In this document: positions 25,501-38,903 of the stretch, one piece after another
How the letters are laid out: each line of letters begins with the position of its first letter
Position numbering within the stretch: position 1 is the stretch's first letter
Source of the DNA: Mercenaria mercenaria
Lineage: Eukaryota > Mollusca > Bivalvia > Venerida > Veneridae
NCBI RefSeq assembly: GCF_021730395.1
Contig: NC_069373.1
Span: 50,620,501 to 50,684,500, forward strand
DNA length: 64,000 bases
Direction of reading: 5' to 3'
Notes under the pieces: generated by a model
Databases searched by the model: none
Told to the model about the DNA's origin: nothing
What the model saw: the letters and a program-made list of their open reading frames with translations, nothing else
Program-made: the position numbers and the translations under genes

Positions 25501-28040
25501 TATTGTTTACGTCTTTTTTGAAGACACACACAATCACAAAATACACATTTCGTTGTCCTGTAGAGCATAAGAAACAATGCATGTAAATATATTTTACCTG
25601 GCCAAAGAGACTCACATGAGAAAGCAAATTGTTTGGTCTTTCATATGTCTTTATTACTGTTACTGTTTTTGTTACATTTCTCCGATATACGTAGATTAAT
25701 GTAGAAAATTATTAATTTAAAAAAATCTTGAACTTTCTCTCCTGCTTAGATTGTACGACTATTTTGTTCATGACAATTTCGGGTTCATAGACACAATAAT
25801 GACGCAATGACGTTAACATGATAAATTTAACCTATTAGATGTTTCTCAAAGTAGGAAAGAAATGCAGAGATTTCTTAAAAATTCAAGCCGAGACACTTTT
25901 TATTCATTAGCAGAAGCGCTAATTTATGGTTGTCGTTATGCTTCTTTGATAATGTAGTTGAAAACTATATCTATACCACTCAGTCATTTGAGAACTTTGT
26001 AACGATGCACAAAAGAGACTAGTTAATAGAGGAAATAAGATGACTGTACTTTTAATGCTGAATGTATCGAAGTAGTTGAATAACCTAACACTCATTCATA
26101 AAAAGAGTTCAAATTCGGTAATGAAACTACACGAATTAAATATTCAGTTGCTAGATACTCAATTAAACTGACATAGAAAAAGAAAAAAACATTTTTCATG
26201 ACTTTACTCTTTATAATTGGAGTAAATGAAAAACGTCTGAAAATAAAAGAACCAATATGTATCTCCAAATGATACGGACATTCCCATTATGAGGTGTAAA
26301 GGCATGCAAGTATACCTCTCCTGAATAGCTACACTTTGACAAATTGGAAAAGTTCAGGTTTGCAACATGACCTTGACCTTCAAACTGCTGATAAGCTTAT
26401 TATAAGCGATAAATCTCTTTGTTATGAAGGTAATTCGTAACAAGTTATTTCGAAATCTACCTTACAAAATTCTTGGCGAGTTTTGTTTTTACCTACACAT
26501 GCATGAGACACTTTATGTTCTTGCAGTTAAAATGGAGGGTGCATAAAAACTTAATTAAATGAAGCTATTTGTTTTGTTGACGGTGTAGTCGGTGACTCGG
26601 CTCATTTACGTAACACATTCACGCCCGTGCAATATCACTGGCGTATTTTAGGTTTCTCAGCTACTTCAAAATCAGTTTTATACAACTAAATTGTTCTTAA
26701 TAAAATTATTGGTTTATTTATAAGGATTTGTAGCATTAATAAAAACACAGAAAACTGTAAAGAGTTAACCATCTGATCATAAATCAGGCTGCAAGGTTAT
26801 GAATCCTACATTTTAAACCAGTCTAAAATATTCAACATCTGATTGGATAATTCTGAGCTCAACTTTGAAATTGACTTGGTACCGTTCTCACCGGACAGAC
26901 AGTGTCTTCTCTGTCGTAGAGTGCATTGGGACACCCCAAACACATTTAGATCTACGAACAAAATAACATTTTGTACAAAAACAAACAAGATATACTCAGT
27001 TACTGCTGATATACCTCCATTTCAGATATTTTACTGTAATGTCCTACATGATATTAAACAGTTACCCTCTACGTTTATATTCACTAATTACATCTTTTTT
27101 ATTTACGTTTTTTACCTCCTTTGTACAACCATTATTTCTTTACAAAACAAAAAAGAGCTAGCCATTGGTGAACATCAAACAAATTCCCTCAGTTACACGT
27201 TGTCTTACATTTAATGAATAGGATTAATCCTACCAATATTAAAAAAAACTTCGTTTATAAATATAAATGTTTAATTATCCTTTTGTTTATATTATTAGGC
27301 CGAAGTACACGTACAGTGTTCAAAAGTTTATTCTCACAATAATTCTAATTAGATTTTGCATGTCAGCATAACTATAAAATAACAAAAGACAAATTACTAT
27401 TACTTCTTTTTGGATATCTTAAATAAAAGCACAAGACAGTGATTAAAAAAACGATATGCTTTCTCTGTAACTGAGGTAAAATGAAATTGTAGTACAAACT
27501 AAACAGTTTCCAATTTTGTTGTGTGGAACAGTTCAACATATGCTTAACCTTGTGTTTAGATAATGGTCTACTGTTTTAACTTGATATCTCGATTTATATA
27601 CAAATATTTCAAATACAAATTCAACACAGGTGACAAATTAACCTATTATACATTTTTTCATTTGTTGCCGTTTTTTTTGTTTTTAGCCTTTAATTTGTTA
27701 CAATTAACCAAATATCTATTACTTGATAATTCTAGATATACACTATATGAATTGCTGTTTTTATTATTTTAAGATCCAGTGTTAACTACCTGGTTTGTGT
27801 TACTTTTAATTAGATGTTTTTCTAAAAATAGAAATTAATTCTCAAATTCAGTGCAGACTATTCCAAACCGTTTGTTTCTTTCAAAGTCTACGCAGATCTA
27901 ATTAACAGGTTTAATTAGCTTGTTTAGTCCAATAAAGCTTAAGCAAGACACGGAAAGGATACAAAATTTGATGTGATTTGTATTTGTTTTGTATAGGTGA
28001 TAAGAATGTCTCACGTTCTTTTACTTTTAAGTTGTTGAAC
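25501..28040. other. Intergenic stretch, no certain gene
   Basis: Mostly AT-rich. A minus-strand segment near 26897-26957 has acceptor- and donor-like bounds and a short Cys/Arg-rich reading (see findings), too short to call. Nothing else was recognised. Confidence 0.35.
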
Positions 28041-28312
28041 CGCCCACTTAGTTCAATAGGGAGAGCGCGGGTCTACAGATCTCGGTGTCGCGAGTTCTAA
28101 TACGTACATGTATGTTCTCCGTGACGATTTGATAAAAGACATTGTGTCTGATATCATTCGTCCTCCACCCCTGATTCATGTGAGGAAGTGGAGAAAATGT
28201 TCGTACTGGTACAGAATCCAGGAACACCGGTTAGGTTAACTGTCCACCGGTATATAACTGAAATACTGTTGAAAAACAGCGTTAAACCCAAATCAAGCAA
28301 ACAAACAAACAA
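28041..28312 (+). repeat. tRNA-derived SINE, full-length
   Basis: tRNA-like head ('gttcaatagggagagcgcgg' A-box region; B box degraded to 'gagttctaata'), a conserved body with 'ataaaagacattgtgtctga' and 'gtacagaatccaggaacacc', and a 3' tail 'gcgttaaaccca' followed by caaa-type repeats. Same family at 30541(-), 42061(-), 49065(+) and 60416(+). The shared 3' tail is the kind used for LINE-mediated mobilisation. Confidence 0.8.
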
Positions 28313-30070
28313 TATTCTTGAAAATATAAACATTTTAAGAGATAAAGCAAATGTTGTTTCAATCTTTTTGCTTTTGTTTTAATTGGATAAAAGGTTACAT
28401 TGGTTTAATGAGTTCATACATAGATCTAGAAAATGCCGATAGGTATAGAATAGGTTTGCACTGAACCCGAGATTGAATGCGCAATGTAGTACAATGCTTT
28501 AGAATTGTTACTGTTTTACTAAATGTTACCTGTTTCCCACTGTTCTTCTTATACAGCTTATTCCATTATTTTAGTATATGAAAGTGTTATTCCGATTCTT
28601 TGGAGCATTGGGGTACCAATTCTTTTCTATTTATTTATGTAGAAAAACCTCATTGCGACATAGAGTTGATATTTATTGATTTGAATGCCAGAATTATTTC
28701 CCTTTGCAAATTCAACAGACACGTGTATATGTTTGTATGTAGAACCTTAAGAAAATCAGACTTTTACATTCACAGTTTAATATACTGCCTTTGTTGTTAT
28801 TATTTAATGCCAAAATCTGCTTCTAAATAAATGACATTGCCCTTGCGATGAGAAAAAAGAATTTTACTAAATTTATGACATTAGGTAAGTAAATAAGACC
28901 GAATGCCAATTTTTTAATGACGTATGTTTCTTACTTGAACAGTTTATAAAACACTTTATTCTGACTGGTTGAATATCTGAAATCTGACTGCTTGACCAAA
29001 GGATAAACGAAGACAACAAAAACTTACTGATGACAAAGGGCTTTGAACCGCGTACTTTTTCACTATCGTTCAATTAATCATACTCTTACCGAAGTACGAA
29101 ATTGACACAATAACAGTATGTGTCCCGATAACTATGAAGGCAATAAAAAGCTGTTGAATACCAAATCAGATAGTTGTCAGTCCCAAGCTGGAAAGAAATG
29201 GAACGGGTTATAATATTAAACTAAAATCACTTAAATTTATTAATTAATAATGAACGCAGTCTCCCTAAAACGCATGTAACTTTTATTCAATGTTGAACTA
29301 CTTCAGATCATCAATGAAAAAACCACATAACGATGAACGAAAACGCACACACTGATACATTACTATCTCTTCCTTCCATCTATTTTCATGCCAACACGTC
29401 TAGAGCCTACGTTCAGATGAAGATTACCAGTCCATAACATGATATTCCACGAGATGGGCACAATAACTATTGTGACACGAATTAGCACATCAGGAATCAA
29501 GATGTACCCAGATGTGAACAGACAAATAACAACGGGCACTTCAAATATAATATACCCACTCGTCTTCTTCGTTGCATTGGGACCACCAGGAAAAACAACA
29601 AGTGAACAGTCGTCCTAGAAGTATTGAAAGTAAGCCAAAAAGGGATAATATATTCAAAATGAAATCGAGACGTAGAGATGTCTAGTGAGCTTGCGTAGAT
29701 TCTGTAGAAATACACTCGACTGAACATATATCTATTTGGTATTTTCTAAGGAAGAGACAGTCTTAAAGTAAGACTGATGGACAATTCTGGAGAATAAAAC
29801 GTAAAACAAGCATTTAACACAACACATTCCTGTTTCCACCGATGACTTGTAACTAAGGCTCTTTCTTGGTACATCCAACTCAAAACCTACGTTCTTCACT
29901 GTTTATATATTATCATTTATATATATTAAAAGTCTGAAGAAATACATTCAATACCATTAAACATGTAATCTTAAGGAAGACACTGATATATTCATAAATT
30001 CTAATATTGTGGTGATTACTGTTTCCTTTGCTAGGTCATCTATAGCATTATTTAAAGTTCAATGTGATAT

Positions 30071-33000
30071 TTAATCGTCTGCATTTACTCGTTGTTTTAA
30101 CTCTTCGGGAGCGCGTTGTCTCCATTCAGTCCAAGAACCCTATAACGGAAAAAAAATGTACAAAATCAATTGATGAAGTGTGTTTTGCCTTTCGTATAGA
30201 TGAAAATATTAAACATCCTCTTGTATAACAACTGAACGTCTTAAACGTGTAAATGGTAATCATTTCATTGAAATCAATGTCCAGATCATAAATAAAAGTA
30301 TTTTATTTTCTCAAAGACTGAAAACGAAATTTTAAGAAAGTAGAAATCAAAAAACGGCTCAGACACTATTCAAACGTTTAAACAGAGCTACTGAAAGTTA
30401 GCCTTTAAACCGTTGCTAGGGGTCATATGCGTGGTGTTGCACTTTCATTACCCTTTTTGAACAGACAACCCAATTCTGTTTTGCTTTGTTGCGTTCTATG
30501 CTTCCGGAAGATCGGCCTATAGATTTATTCACTAACATGATTTGTTTTGGGTTTAACGCCATTTTTCAACAGTATTTCATTTACTAGTATATAACGGCGG
30601 ACAGTTAATCTAACCAGTGTTCCTGGATTCTGTACCAGTACACAAATCCGTTCTCCGCAAGTAACTGCCAACTTCCCCACATGAATCAGAGGTGGAGGAC
30701 GAATTATACCAGACACAATGTCTTTTATCAAATCGTCACGAAGAACATACCCCTCGCCGAGGGCTCGAACTCACGACCCCGCGATCTGTAGATCTACGCT
30801 CTCCCTATTCAGCTAAGCGAGCAGGCTTGGTTTGAAAGTAGAAACAAGAAATTAGACCTAGAAAAGCTCTATAACACAATAAATGTAAATTCAAATAGAC
30901 CTACATAATAGACGGGTATGTCCTGCCCAAGAATATGCATAGCAGCAGCTACACAGCAGGCTGTCATGCCAGTGTTACAGGTCACTACCATTGGTGAACA
31001 TGTATCAACGCCAGCCACATCAAATACTAGGAAAAAGGAGGCACCATGGAAGACGTGAGTATTTTGGTAAGATTACAGTTACATAAATACATTACTGAAA
31101 CTTAATCGTGTTCATTCATTCTGATGAGAGGAACAGATCTTTTCACACATATTTACAAATAGTAAAAATATTGTATATACATGTGCAATTGTCAATACAG
31201 AATATATTGATTGAAATGTGTGCCTTAGCGTTAAAAGTAATAATGATATTAATATTTCAATGCTTCAAATGTTTACACTGTCTACAGTTACTGAAGCAAA
31301 ACAGAGATTTCAAAGCAAAAATGTGAGTTTGTGTATCATGCATGCACTTAATCGTCTAATTATATTTCATTGTATCTTTTTCAACAATATTTTCATTCGA
31401 AATCGAAAGAGGTAAATAAACAAGAGGGCCAAGATGGCCCTAGGTCGTTCACCTGAGAAACACACCATAACAGTGTAAACATGTTTGACCTAGGGATTTC
31501 ATGGAAACAAATATTCCAGCCAATTTTCATTAGAATTGGACCAAAAATGTGGTCTATTGAGTTGAAACAAGTATTTTATTTGATATGACCTAGTGACCTA
31601 GTTTTCGAAGCCTGATGACCCATATTCAAATTTGACCTAGATTTCATCAAGGCAATCATTCTGATCAACGTTCATGAAGATCAATTGAAAAATACAGCCT
31701 CTATCGCATACACAATGTTTTTCTTTGATTTGACCTAGTGATCTACTTTTTAACCCCAGATGATCCATATTCGAATTTGACCTAGATTTTATCAAGGCAA
31801 TCATTCTGACCAAATTTTATGAAGATCAATTGAAAAATACAGCTTCTATCGCATACACAGGGTTTTTCTTTGATTTGACCTAGTGAGCTACTTTTTCACC
31901 CCAGATGATCCATATTCGAACTTGACCTAGATTGTATCAAGGCAATTATTCTGACCAAATTTCATGAAGATCAATTGAAAAATACAGCCTCTATCGCATA
32001 CACACGGTTTTTATTTTATTTGACCTAGTGACCTAGTTGTTGACCCCAAATGACCCATATTTTACCTTGACCTAGATTTCATCAAGGCAATCATTCTGAC
32101 TAAAGTTCACGAAGATCAATTGAAAAATACAGCCTCTATCGCATACAAAAGGTGTTTCTTTGATTTGACCTAGTGATCTACTTTTTAACCCCAGATGATC
32201 CATATTCGAATTTGACCTAGATTTTATCAAGGCAATCATTCTGACCAAATTTTATGAAGATCAATTGAAAAATACAGCTTCTATCGCATACACAGGGTTT
32301 TTCTTTGATTTGACCTAGGCAATCATTCTGACTAAAGTTCACGAAGATCAATTGAAAAATACAGCCTCTATCGCATACAAAAGGTGTTTCTTTGATTTGA
32401 CCTAGTGACCTAGTTTTAATCCCAGATGACCCATATTCAAACTTGACCTAGATTTTATCAAGGCAATCATTCTTGCTAAATTTCATAAAGATCAATTGAA
32501 AAATACAGCCTCTATCGCATACACAAGGTTTTTCTTTGATTTGACCTAGTGACCTAGTTTTTAACCCCTGATAACCCATATTCAAATTTGACCTAGATTT
32601 CATCAAGGCAATCATTCTGACCAAAGTTCATGAAGATCAGTTGAAAAATACAGCCTCTATTGCATACACAAGCTAAATGTTGTATAAAGGCCAAAATAAT
32701 GGCAAAGACTTTTGCAATACTGAATCAAAAATATGACAACAAACAATTGAGTCCAATGTTCATTGTTGGGTTGAAACTTCAAATATTGATTCTTATGGTG
32801 CACACCGTCTTGTATGTTCCCATCATGTCAGTAGTCTAAGGGAGGTAAGACATGTAAACTACTGTGTTACTTAATGTATTTTATACAAATACTTTATTGA
32901 GACCTAGTATTTTACCAAATATTAATGTTAATGTACTGTTGAAACTCAATATCTCGAACTCGAAGACATTTTCAAGTTCCGTCCCGAAAACAGGTGCAAA

Positions 33001-36000
33001 GAATGTCATTTTTTTTTTTTTTTTTGTCGAATTTCGGTTATCTAAAAATGAAACGCTCGATCCCTTGCAATTCGAGATACCGATTTTCAATTGTATTTTG
33101 TTATATGAATGTTTTGATTTGATTAGATGTTCGAACGGAATCGTTACCAATCAAGTTGAACACGGAATACACATGCAATCTTACAGAAGTCATTCCAACA
33201 TCATAAAATGAACTGGCAAATAAAAACCTATCGACATAAAGTCAATAAACTGCCTTAAATAGATAGTTATTAATCTCTTTTATTAGCTAACACAAAACAT
33301 AAATTCTAAGTGTATGTTTAAAATTCTTACATGCCTTCAGCATCGGTGGTGATTTCATTGTTTGGTCCTCGTTAAACAAGTCCGTGTATGACACAATTTT
33401 CGAGTTTGGTATTATGCCGCCATCAATTGCAACTAAAAGTACATAATTAAAATTGAACTATGGACTGAATGAAACTGAAACAAACGACGAACAGATAAAT
33501 AATAAGGTATAAAAATGTTAAATTCTACTGCCAAAAAATGGAATTTTAATGACGAAAAAACCGCTGTGTTATTTGTGTCATATTCCAACGAAGGAACGGG
33601 TATTTTTGTAAACGTAAACGACACCAGTTTTTACATTCAAAGATAATATTTCTAGAATAATTTTACTTAAAACAATGATGATCAGTGTCTTTTCTTCTTT
33701 AGAAAATAATTAAATGTCAATCTATTCTGTAGATATATCGTTTAATTAATAGTAAAACTAAATACTTTCATTTCGTCTATATGTACAATGTGCAGTAATT
33801 AAACGCAATTTAATGATAAATTCCAAGGATCATAGCGTGTGATTATAATGTTATCTTTCTTTATGACACACGAAACCGACACTATTTTTTCTGTAAATTA
33901 TTCACTATATAGTAATTAAAAAAAACGACGAAAGTCGGAAATATTTCTATATTTTAAACTGTTTTTGTCTCGAATACTGGCTGCATTCTGTGCTATAATT
34001 AAATGAAATTTAATCCTCGTTTTTCTTTTTTTATTTTGAGTTCACTTATTAAACTAAATTAGAAATAGAAGTAGGTAGATTATGCTTACGGTCTATCATT
34101 TTAGGGTCGTTTTTCATTCTGGAATCCACTATCTGTCTGTTCTTACTCTTCGCCACATTATCAAACATGTCTTCATATGAGTGCAAAAGGGTTTTATTCA
34201 TGTTTATGCTAAAATTTGATCTCTGGAAAAAACAAAAACAGCTCCTCAAAATGCGAATGTTGCGCAATACCGATTCTATTCATTTTGTTCTTGTACGGCC
34301 AAAATTATGTATTTTTATTTGATAGAATTCTTCGATTTCTTGGGCTGTGATATTCCCTTTTTGGTCATTTGCTACTGCTGAAATTGTGTTTGTTCAAAAT
34401 GGTAAGCATTTTATATTTATACTGTTGTACAAGTTGAAAATATATCCTTTGGCCTTTTATAGAGGAGATAATTAGGATATTTTTGCAAGTGATTGATATG
34501 TAAGAAGGTCAATTAGAAAAACCCTGTAAGAGGAAGTTTTTTAATTTAATTTCACAGTGGGTATGTTTTTGATATAGTTTGGTAGGAAAAATGAAAGCAG
34601 AGGTTCTATTTGGTGGAGTAAACCCCGGCGTCATTATAAGAATAAATTCATTTCTCAGCAGTGTAATTTTGATGAATTTCAGTAACAAACAAACCTAATG
34701 GGTAAGATCTCTTTAAGGAGATATATAAGAAACAAGTGACAAAAGTCCAACATGAAAAGCAACATTTAAGGATACAGCCGTCCGTACAGCACCACACATG
34801 GCAATATGGGTTATGTGTAAATTATATGCACACATCAGCTGAGTCCATGCGTAATGTATACATAAACACACACGAATACAATAATAACAAGAGCTCGTCG
34901 AACACGAAATGCCCCCCTTGATGCATTTAGTAATTGCACAAGGAACAGAAATTATATGCACACTGTAAATAAATATATGTAAACCATGTGACCCACAGGG
35001 CGGAGCCATATTTGACCCTTGGGGAATAATTTGAATAATCTTAGTAGAGGATCACTAGATGATGTCATATACAAAATATCAAAGCCCTAGGCCCTGTGGT
35101 TTTGGACAAGAGGTTTTTCAAAGTTTTTTCCTATATAAGGCTATATAAACCATGTGACCCTAGAGGTGGGGCCATATTTGACCCCAGTGAAATAATCTGT
35201 ACAATCTTGGTAGAGGACCACTAGATTTTGCTACATACCAAATATCAAAGCCCTAGGCCCTATGGTTTTGGACAAGAAGATCAGAAACCATTTAACTGTT
35301 CCTGGCCAATGTGACCTTGACCTTTGACCTAATGACCTCAAAATCAATAGGGGTCACCTGCTGGTCATGACCAACCTCCCTATCAACTTTCGTGATCCTA
35401 GGCCTAAGCGTTCTTGAGTTATCATCCGGAAACTGTTTTACTGTTCAGGGTCACTGTGACCTTGACCTTTAACATACTGACCTCAAAATCAATAGGGGTC
35501 ATCTGCTGGTCATGGCCAACCTAACTATCAATTTTCCTGACACTAGGCCCAAGCGTTCTTGAGTTATTGCCTGGAAACCATTTTAATCTTCCTGGTCACT
35601 GTGACCTTGACCTTTGACATACTGACCTCAAAATCAATAGGGGTCACCTGCTGGTCATGACCAACCTCCCTATCAACTTTCGTGATCCTAGGCCTAAGCG
35701 TTCTTGAGTGATCATCCGGAAACTGTTTTACTGTTCAGGGTCACTGTGACCTTGACCTTTAACCTACTGACCTCAAAATCAATAGGGGTTGTCTGCTGGT
35801 CATGACCAACCTCCCTATCAACTTTCATGATCCTAGGCCCAAGCGTTCTTGAGTTATCATCCGGAAACCGTTTTACTATTCAGGGTCACTGTGACCTTGA
35901 CCTTTGACATACAGACCTCAAAATCAATAGGGGTCATCTACTGGTGATGATCAACCTCCCTATCAACTTTCATGATCCTAGGCCCAAGCGTTCTTGAGTT

Positions 36001-37700
36001 ATCATCCGGAAACGGATAGGTCTATATTACGACCGACCGACCGACCGACATCTGCAAAACAATATACCCCTCCTTTTTCAAAGGGGGGCATAAAAACTAA
36101 AATATAAACACGAAGAAGGAATACAGTCGGGTACCGCTTTGAAAAGAGTGACAAAATCGTCATGGGGAACAAGTTTACCTTTTTTATTTCGACAATAAAT
36201 GAGACTCTTGTGTCACCTTTTATGATTTGAAATTAATAAAGATAATTGAGTTGTTTAGCACTGAACAGTGATTTGTAATCTAAACTGGACCTGGCTATAT
36301 GAAACAAAATTGTAAATTTTTGATAGAATATATATCAAGGAATAGGATTAGTTAGGGCTGCTTCTAAAACAGTCATAATCATGTATATGGCTTATGGATG
36401 TTTTTCTTCTAGATATGCAAAGACAAGTTGCATGCCTACCTCAACGTCTGGTATATCGCTTGCTATTTCATATCCATTTGCTTTCCATTTTTCTAAACCA
36501 CCATCCAAAATTGACACATTTTTGTGCCCATATAACTGAAATATTTAAAAGGATATTACAACATTCTACACGTTTAGTAGCTAGAGCTTGGGTTTGTAAA
36601 AATATACTAATTGAAAACAAAGAAACACTTTGCCCATTAAGTATATCAAACTTAGATAGAAGAAATTGGCTTACCCTAAATAGCCACCATGTACGAAATG
36701 CTGGCACAAGATCATCCCGGTCATATACGATTACATGTGTATCAGGCCACACTCCCAAACTTCGCACGTACTCTGTGAAGCTGTTTGCCTCCGGTAAGTT
36801 ACGGGGTATTTCAGATGTACTTTGCACGCATTTATGTAGGTCGAAGAAAAGAGCAGTTGGTACATGTTCTCTATTGAAAAAAAAACAGATAAGGCATTGG
36901 CTTTTGACATGTTTATTTCACCGGACAGCTTTGTTTCCTGGCCAGTTTCAGTCTAAATTTAACTGGAAGGGCTACGCACCGGGTGCACTCGATTTGGTAT
37001 GTTCCATTCAGCTGCCGGAGACTGTACAAGAAGTTTGGCATTTGGCAGCTTTAAACTGAAATATGTGTAAGCTTGCTAAGAATGTCAGAACACGGTTCCT
37101 ACCAAAGAAACTAACTAACTATGACTATGACGGGTTTATTAATCCTCGGCTACTCTGAAAAGACAGCTATGGTGTCAGACAAAACATTTAGTAGAAAAAA
37201 AACTTTTATTCACTGGTGCAAAAAGTATGAATATATTATGATAAATTATTCGTCATGTGTCACATTATGAATTATGCATATGATAATTAAGCTCCATTTC
37301 GTTTTTGTTTTATATATTTTGTAGTTACATTTATGAAACTTAAACAAAAATGTGATGCAAGATCTGACTAGATTTCGTACCATAATGATAATAAATTATC
37401 GATTCCTTTGGAAAAATGTTTGGACATTGCAAAATGCCGCAACCTGATCATTTATCTTCATACATAGTTACAAGGATAAATGCATCCTTACTTCCAAGCT
37501 ATATAGAAAGTCACCTCCAAAACAAATGAAAATATTGATTAAACTTACTTTAGGTAACAGTCTTTATATGTGTCAAGTTTTCTGTATCTGTCGAATGTTG
37601 TATCAAGTATTCGAACACTTCTGGACACGCCCTTGTTGTTCTTCAGTTGATCATGTAACCATTCCGATGACACAAGCGTTGGTTTTCCGGCTGATGCCAT
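30071..37700 (-). CDS. TST: Two-domain sulfurtransferase (rhodanese / mercaptopyruvate sulfurtransferase family), copy 1, complete
   Basis: Seven exons on the minus strand: 37549-37700, 36675-36870, 36440-36535, 34090-34222, 33331-33432, 30905-31026, 30071-30139; all introns are GT/AG and the phases join to a 289-residue protein, close to the ~297 of human TST/MPST. Domain 1 (about residues 1-148): MASAGKPTLVSSEWL, ILDTTFDRYR, HVPTALFFDL, the family block HVIVYDRDD, AFRTWWLFRLYGHKNVSILDGG. Domain 2 (about 149-289): LLHSYEDMF, QIVDSRM, and the active-site loop VVTCNTGMTACC with the catalytic Cys, ending GSWTEWRQRAPEEL. Such enzymes transfer sulfane sulfur from thiosulfate or 3-mercaptopyruvate to cyanide or thiols, in mitochondria or cytosol. 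The loop CNTGMT is neither classical rhodanese (CRKGVT) nor typical MST (CGSGVT), so substrate is undecided and the TST symbol marks the family only. Introns hold a SINE and two tandem-repeat elements. Confidence 0.92.
30541..30827 (-). repeat. tRNA-derived SINE (minus strand), in duplication copy 1
   Basis: Reverse-complement member of the 28041 family, inside the last intron of sulfurtransferase copy 1. The corresponding SINE is present at 42061-42327 in copy 2, so it was inserted before the duplication. Confidence 0.8.
31421..32680. repeat. ~145-bp tandem repeat element, copy 1 intron
   Basis: Begins 'aagagggccaagatggccct' then repeats a unit with 'tttgatttgacctagtgacc', 'atcaaggcaatcattctgac' and 'caattgaaaaatacagcctc'. 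The last motif recurs about every 143-145 bases (31684, 31827, 31972, 32117, 32262, then 32347, 32491, 32638), with one short unit. A stretch near 31720-31880 is repeated almost exactly at 32155-32318, a sign of unequal exchange within the array. Confidence 0.9.
34888..36089. mobile_element. Copy-1-specific insertion with ~145-bp internal repeats
   Basis: Absent at the matching site in copy 2 (around 46266), where flanking sequence runs on directly. Flanked by ATAA (34884-34887 and 36090-36093), probably a target duplication. Left end 'caagagctcgtcgaacacg' then 'atgcccccctt'; right end 'tcaaaggggggc', so short C-run/G-run inverted ends. Inside are two ~165-bp units ('caaagccctaggccctgtgg') and five ~145-bp units ('gtgaccttgacctttgacc', 'aatcaataggggtcatctgc', 'aagcgttcttgagttatc'), and a (gacc)n tract. 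No coding capacity. Confidence 0.85.
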
Positions 37701-38444
37701 GCCTTAAGCAATAATTCAAGGTCAATTGAAAATGCAAGCATTAAAATGCAAGTTGTATATGTTGCAGTTGTCGAATATAATACATATTTGTACATTAATA
37801 CATTTCAATGAACAAATGAACATGTTATGCTATTGATAAAACTAGGTTTCAGTATCGATTAAATGCAAACAAATGAAGAATCTTACCAGCTGCCGTATTA
37901 TATCCTGTCAATTTTTGTTAGCAGCAACAGCTTTAGAGTTTACAACAGAAAACAAAGTCGGAAAATTACCTCAACTATTGTGTGTGTGTAGACAGGTATG
38001 AATGCATCCTTTTACGTAAGTCATTTCTTTTCTACGGCGGACGAACGCCACATTTGATGCACTGGAGCGTGCTGCTTCTTTTCCGTCATGAAACAAAACT
38101 TAAATACAAAATTTAACATTTAGGACATGATAAGACACTAACATATTTATGTTATTTTGAATAACACATTTTCAAGTATCAACTTCTGATTTTGGCTAGG
38201 CATGTGGTAAAATAGTATTTTTAAAAAAAGAACATTCCTTAAAATTTTAAAACTTGTAAGTTATCGTCCTCCATAATAGTCACAAGTAGTTAATCAATGT
38301 TAACGAGTGGTACACGTGCACAAACTTTGAGTTTCTTTTTATGCCAAATGTCAAAGTCAATTGAATAACAGATTTATTAATTGACTATTCTATTGAAAAC
38401 ACAAAGACTAAACCTGCGTATGTACACAGAGTTGTACATGATAT

Positions 38445-38530
38445 AAAATAACTTACCAATATCCAAGGTCTTGCAAGAGTTTCGAGGCAAAATTTCGAAG
38501 TAAGAAAAAGTGATGAATTTTGTGCGAGCA
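38445..38530 (-). other. Candidate 5' UTR exon of sulfurtransferase copy 1
   Basis: On the minus strand, 'aagaccttggatattg|gtaagt' gives a good donor. The segment upstream (lower identity elsewhere) is conserved with the matching segment of copy 2 near 49860. No start codon or reading frame is claimed; extent and first base are unknown. Confidence 0.35.
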
Positions 38531-38903
38531 TGGAAACTCAGAAAGCCGGTCTCTAAAAACCCAAATCCTCTAAAAAATAGGATGCTTTTCCAAGTTCCGA
38601 GCTTTTCTCATATAAATTCGATTTAAAAAGCACTCTGAATTCCGGGAACACTGAATTCTGAAATTCAGACGTTTTTTCATGGTCGCAAAAGTATATAATA
38701 CATAAAACCGGACAATGAGTGTCAAGCTTTTGTGTATTGTAATCTTAATTGGATTTTAAAAAAGATTACCTCAAGCACATGAAGCAGGTGACAATTATTT
38801 GTTTTACCAACTAACAATCACAAATGTTAGAGGAATCTATGTATGCTTCAAATGGCGATAGGTATATAATAAGTTTGCACTGAACCAAGGATTGAATACG
38901 CAA

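Larger units (their letters stand above)
28410..38530. repeat. Tandem segmental duplication, copy 1
   Basis: A ~10-kb block repeated head to tail with 38835-49980. Matching anchors: 'gcactgaacc...gattgaat' (28460 / 38877), the block 'gccagaattatttccctttg' (28687 / 39293), the region around 29400-29720 / 40010-40350, all seven sulfurtransferase exons, and a 5' exon-like segment near 38450 / 49860. Both copies carry the gene on the minus strand. Confidence 0.92.

Noticed and set aside
31421-32680. Coding sequence in the 'gacctagtgacctag' block
   Set aside because: Stops in all frames; periodic non-coding element shared by both duplication copies.
36394-37059. Plus-strand 221-codon frame, and its partner at 46557-47072
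   Set aside because: Antisense to sulfurtransferase exons 2 and 3; the minus-strand reading has family motifs and correct splice sites.
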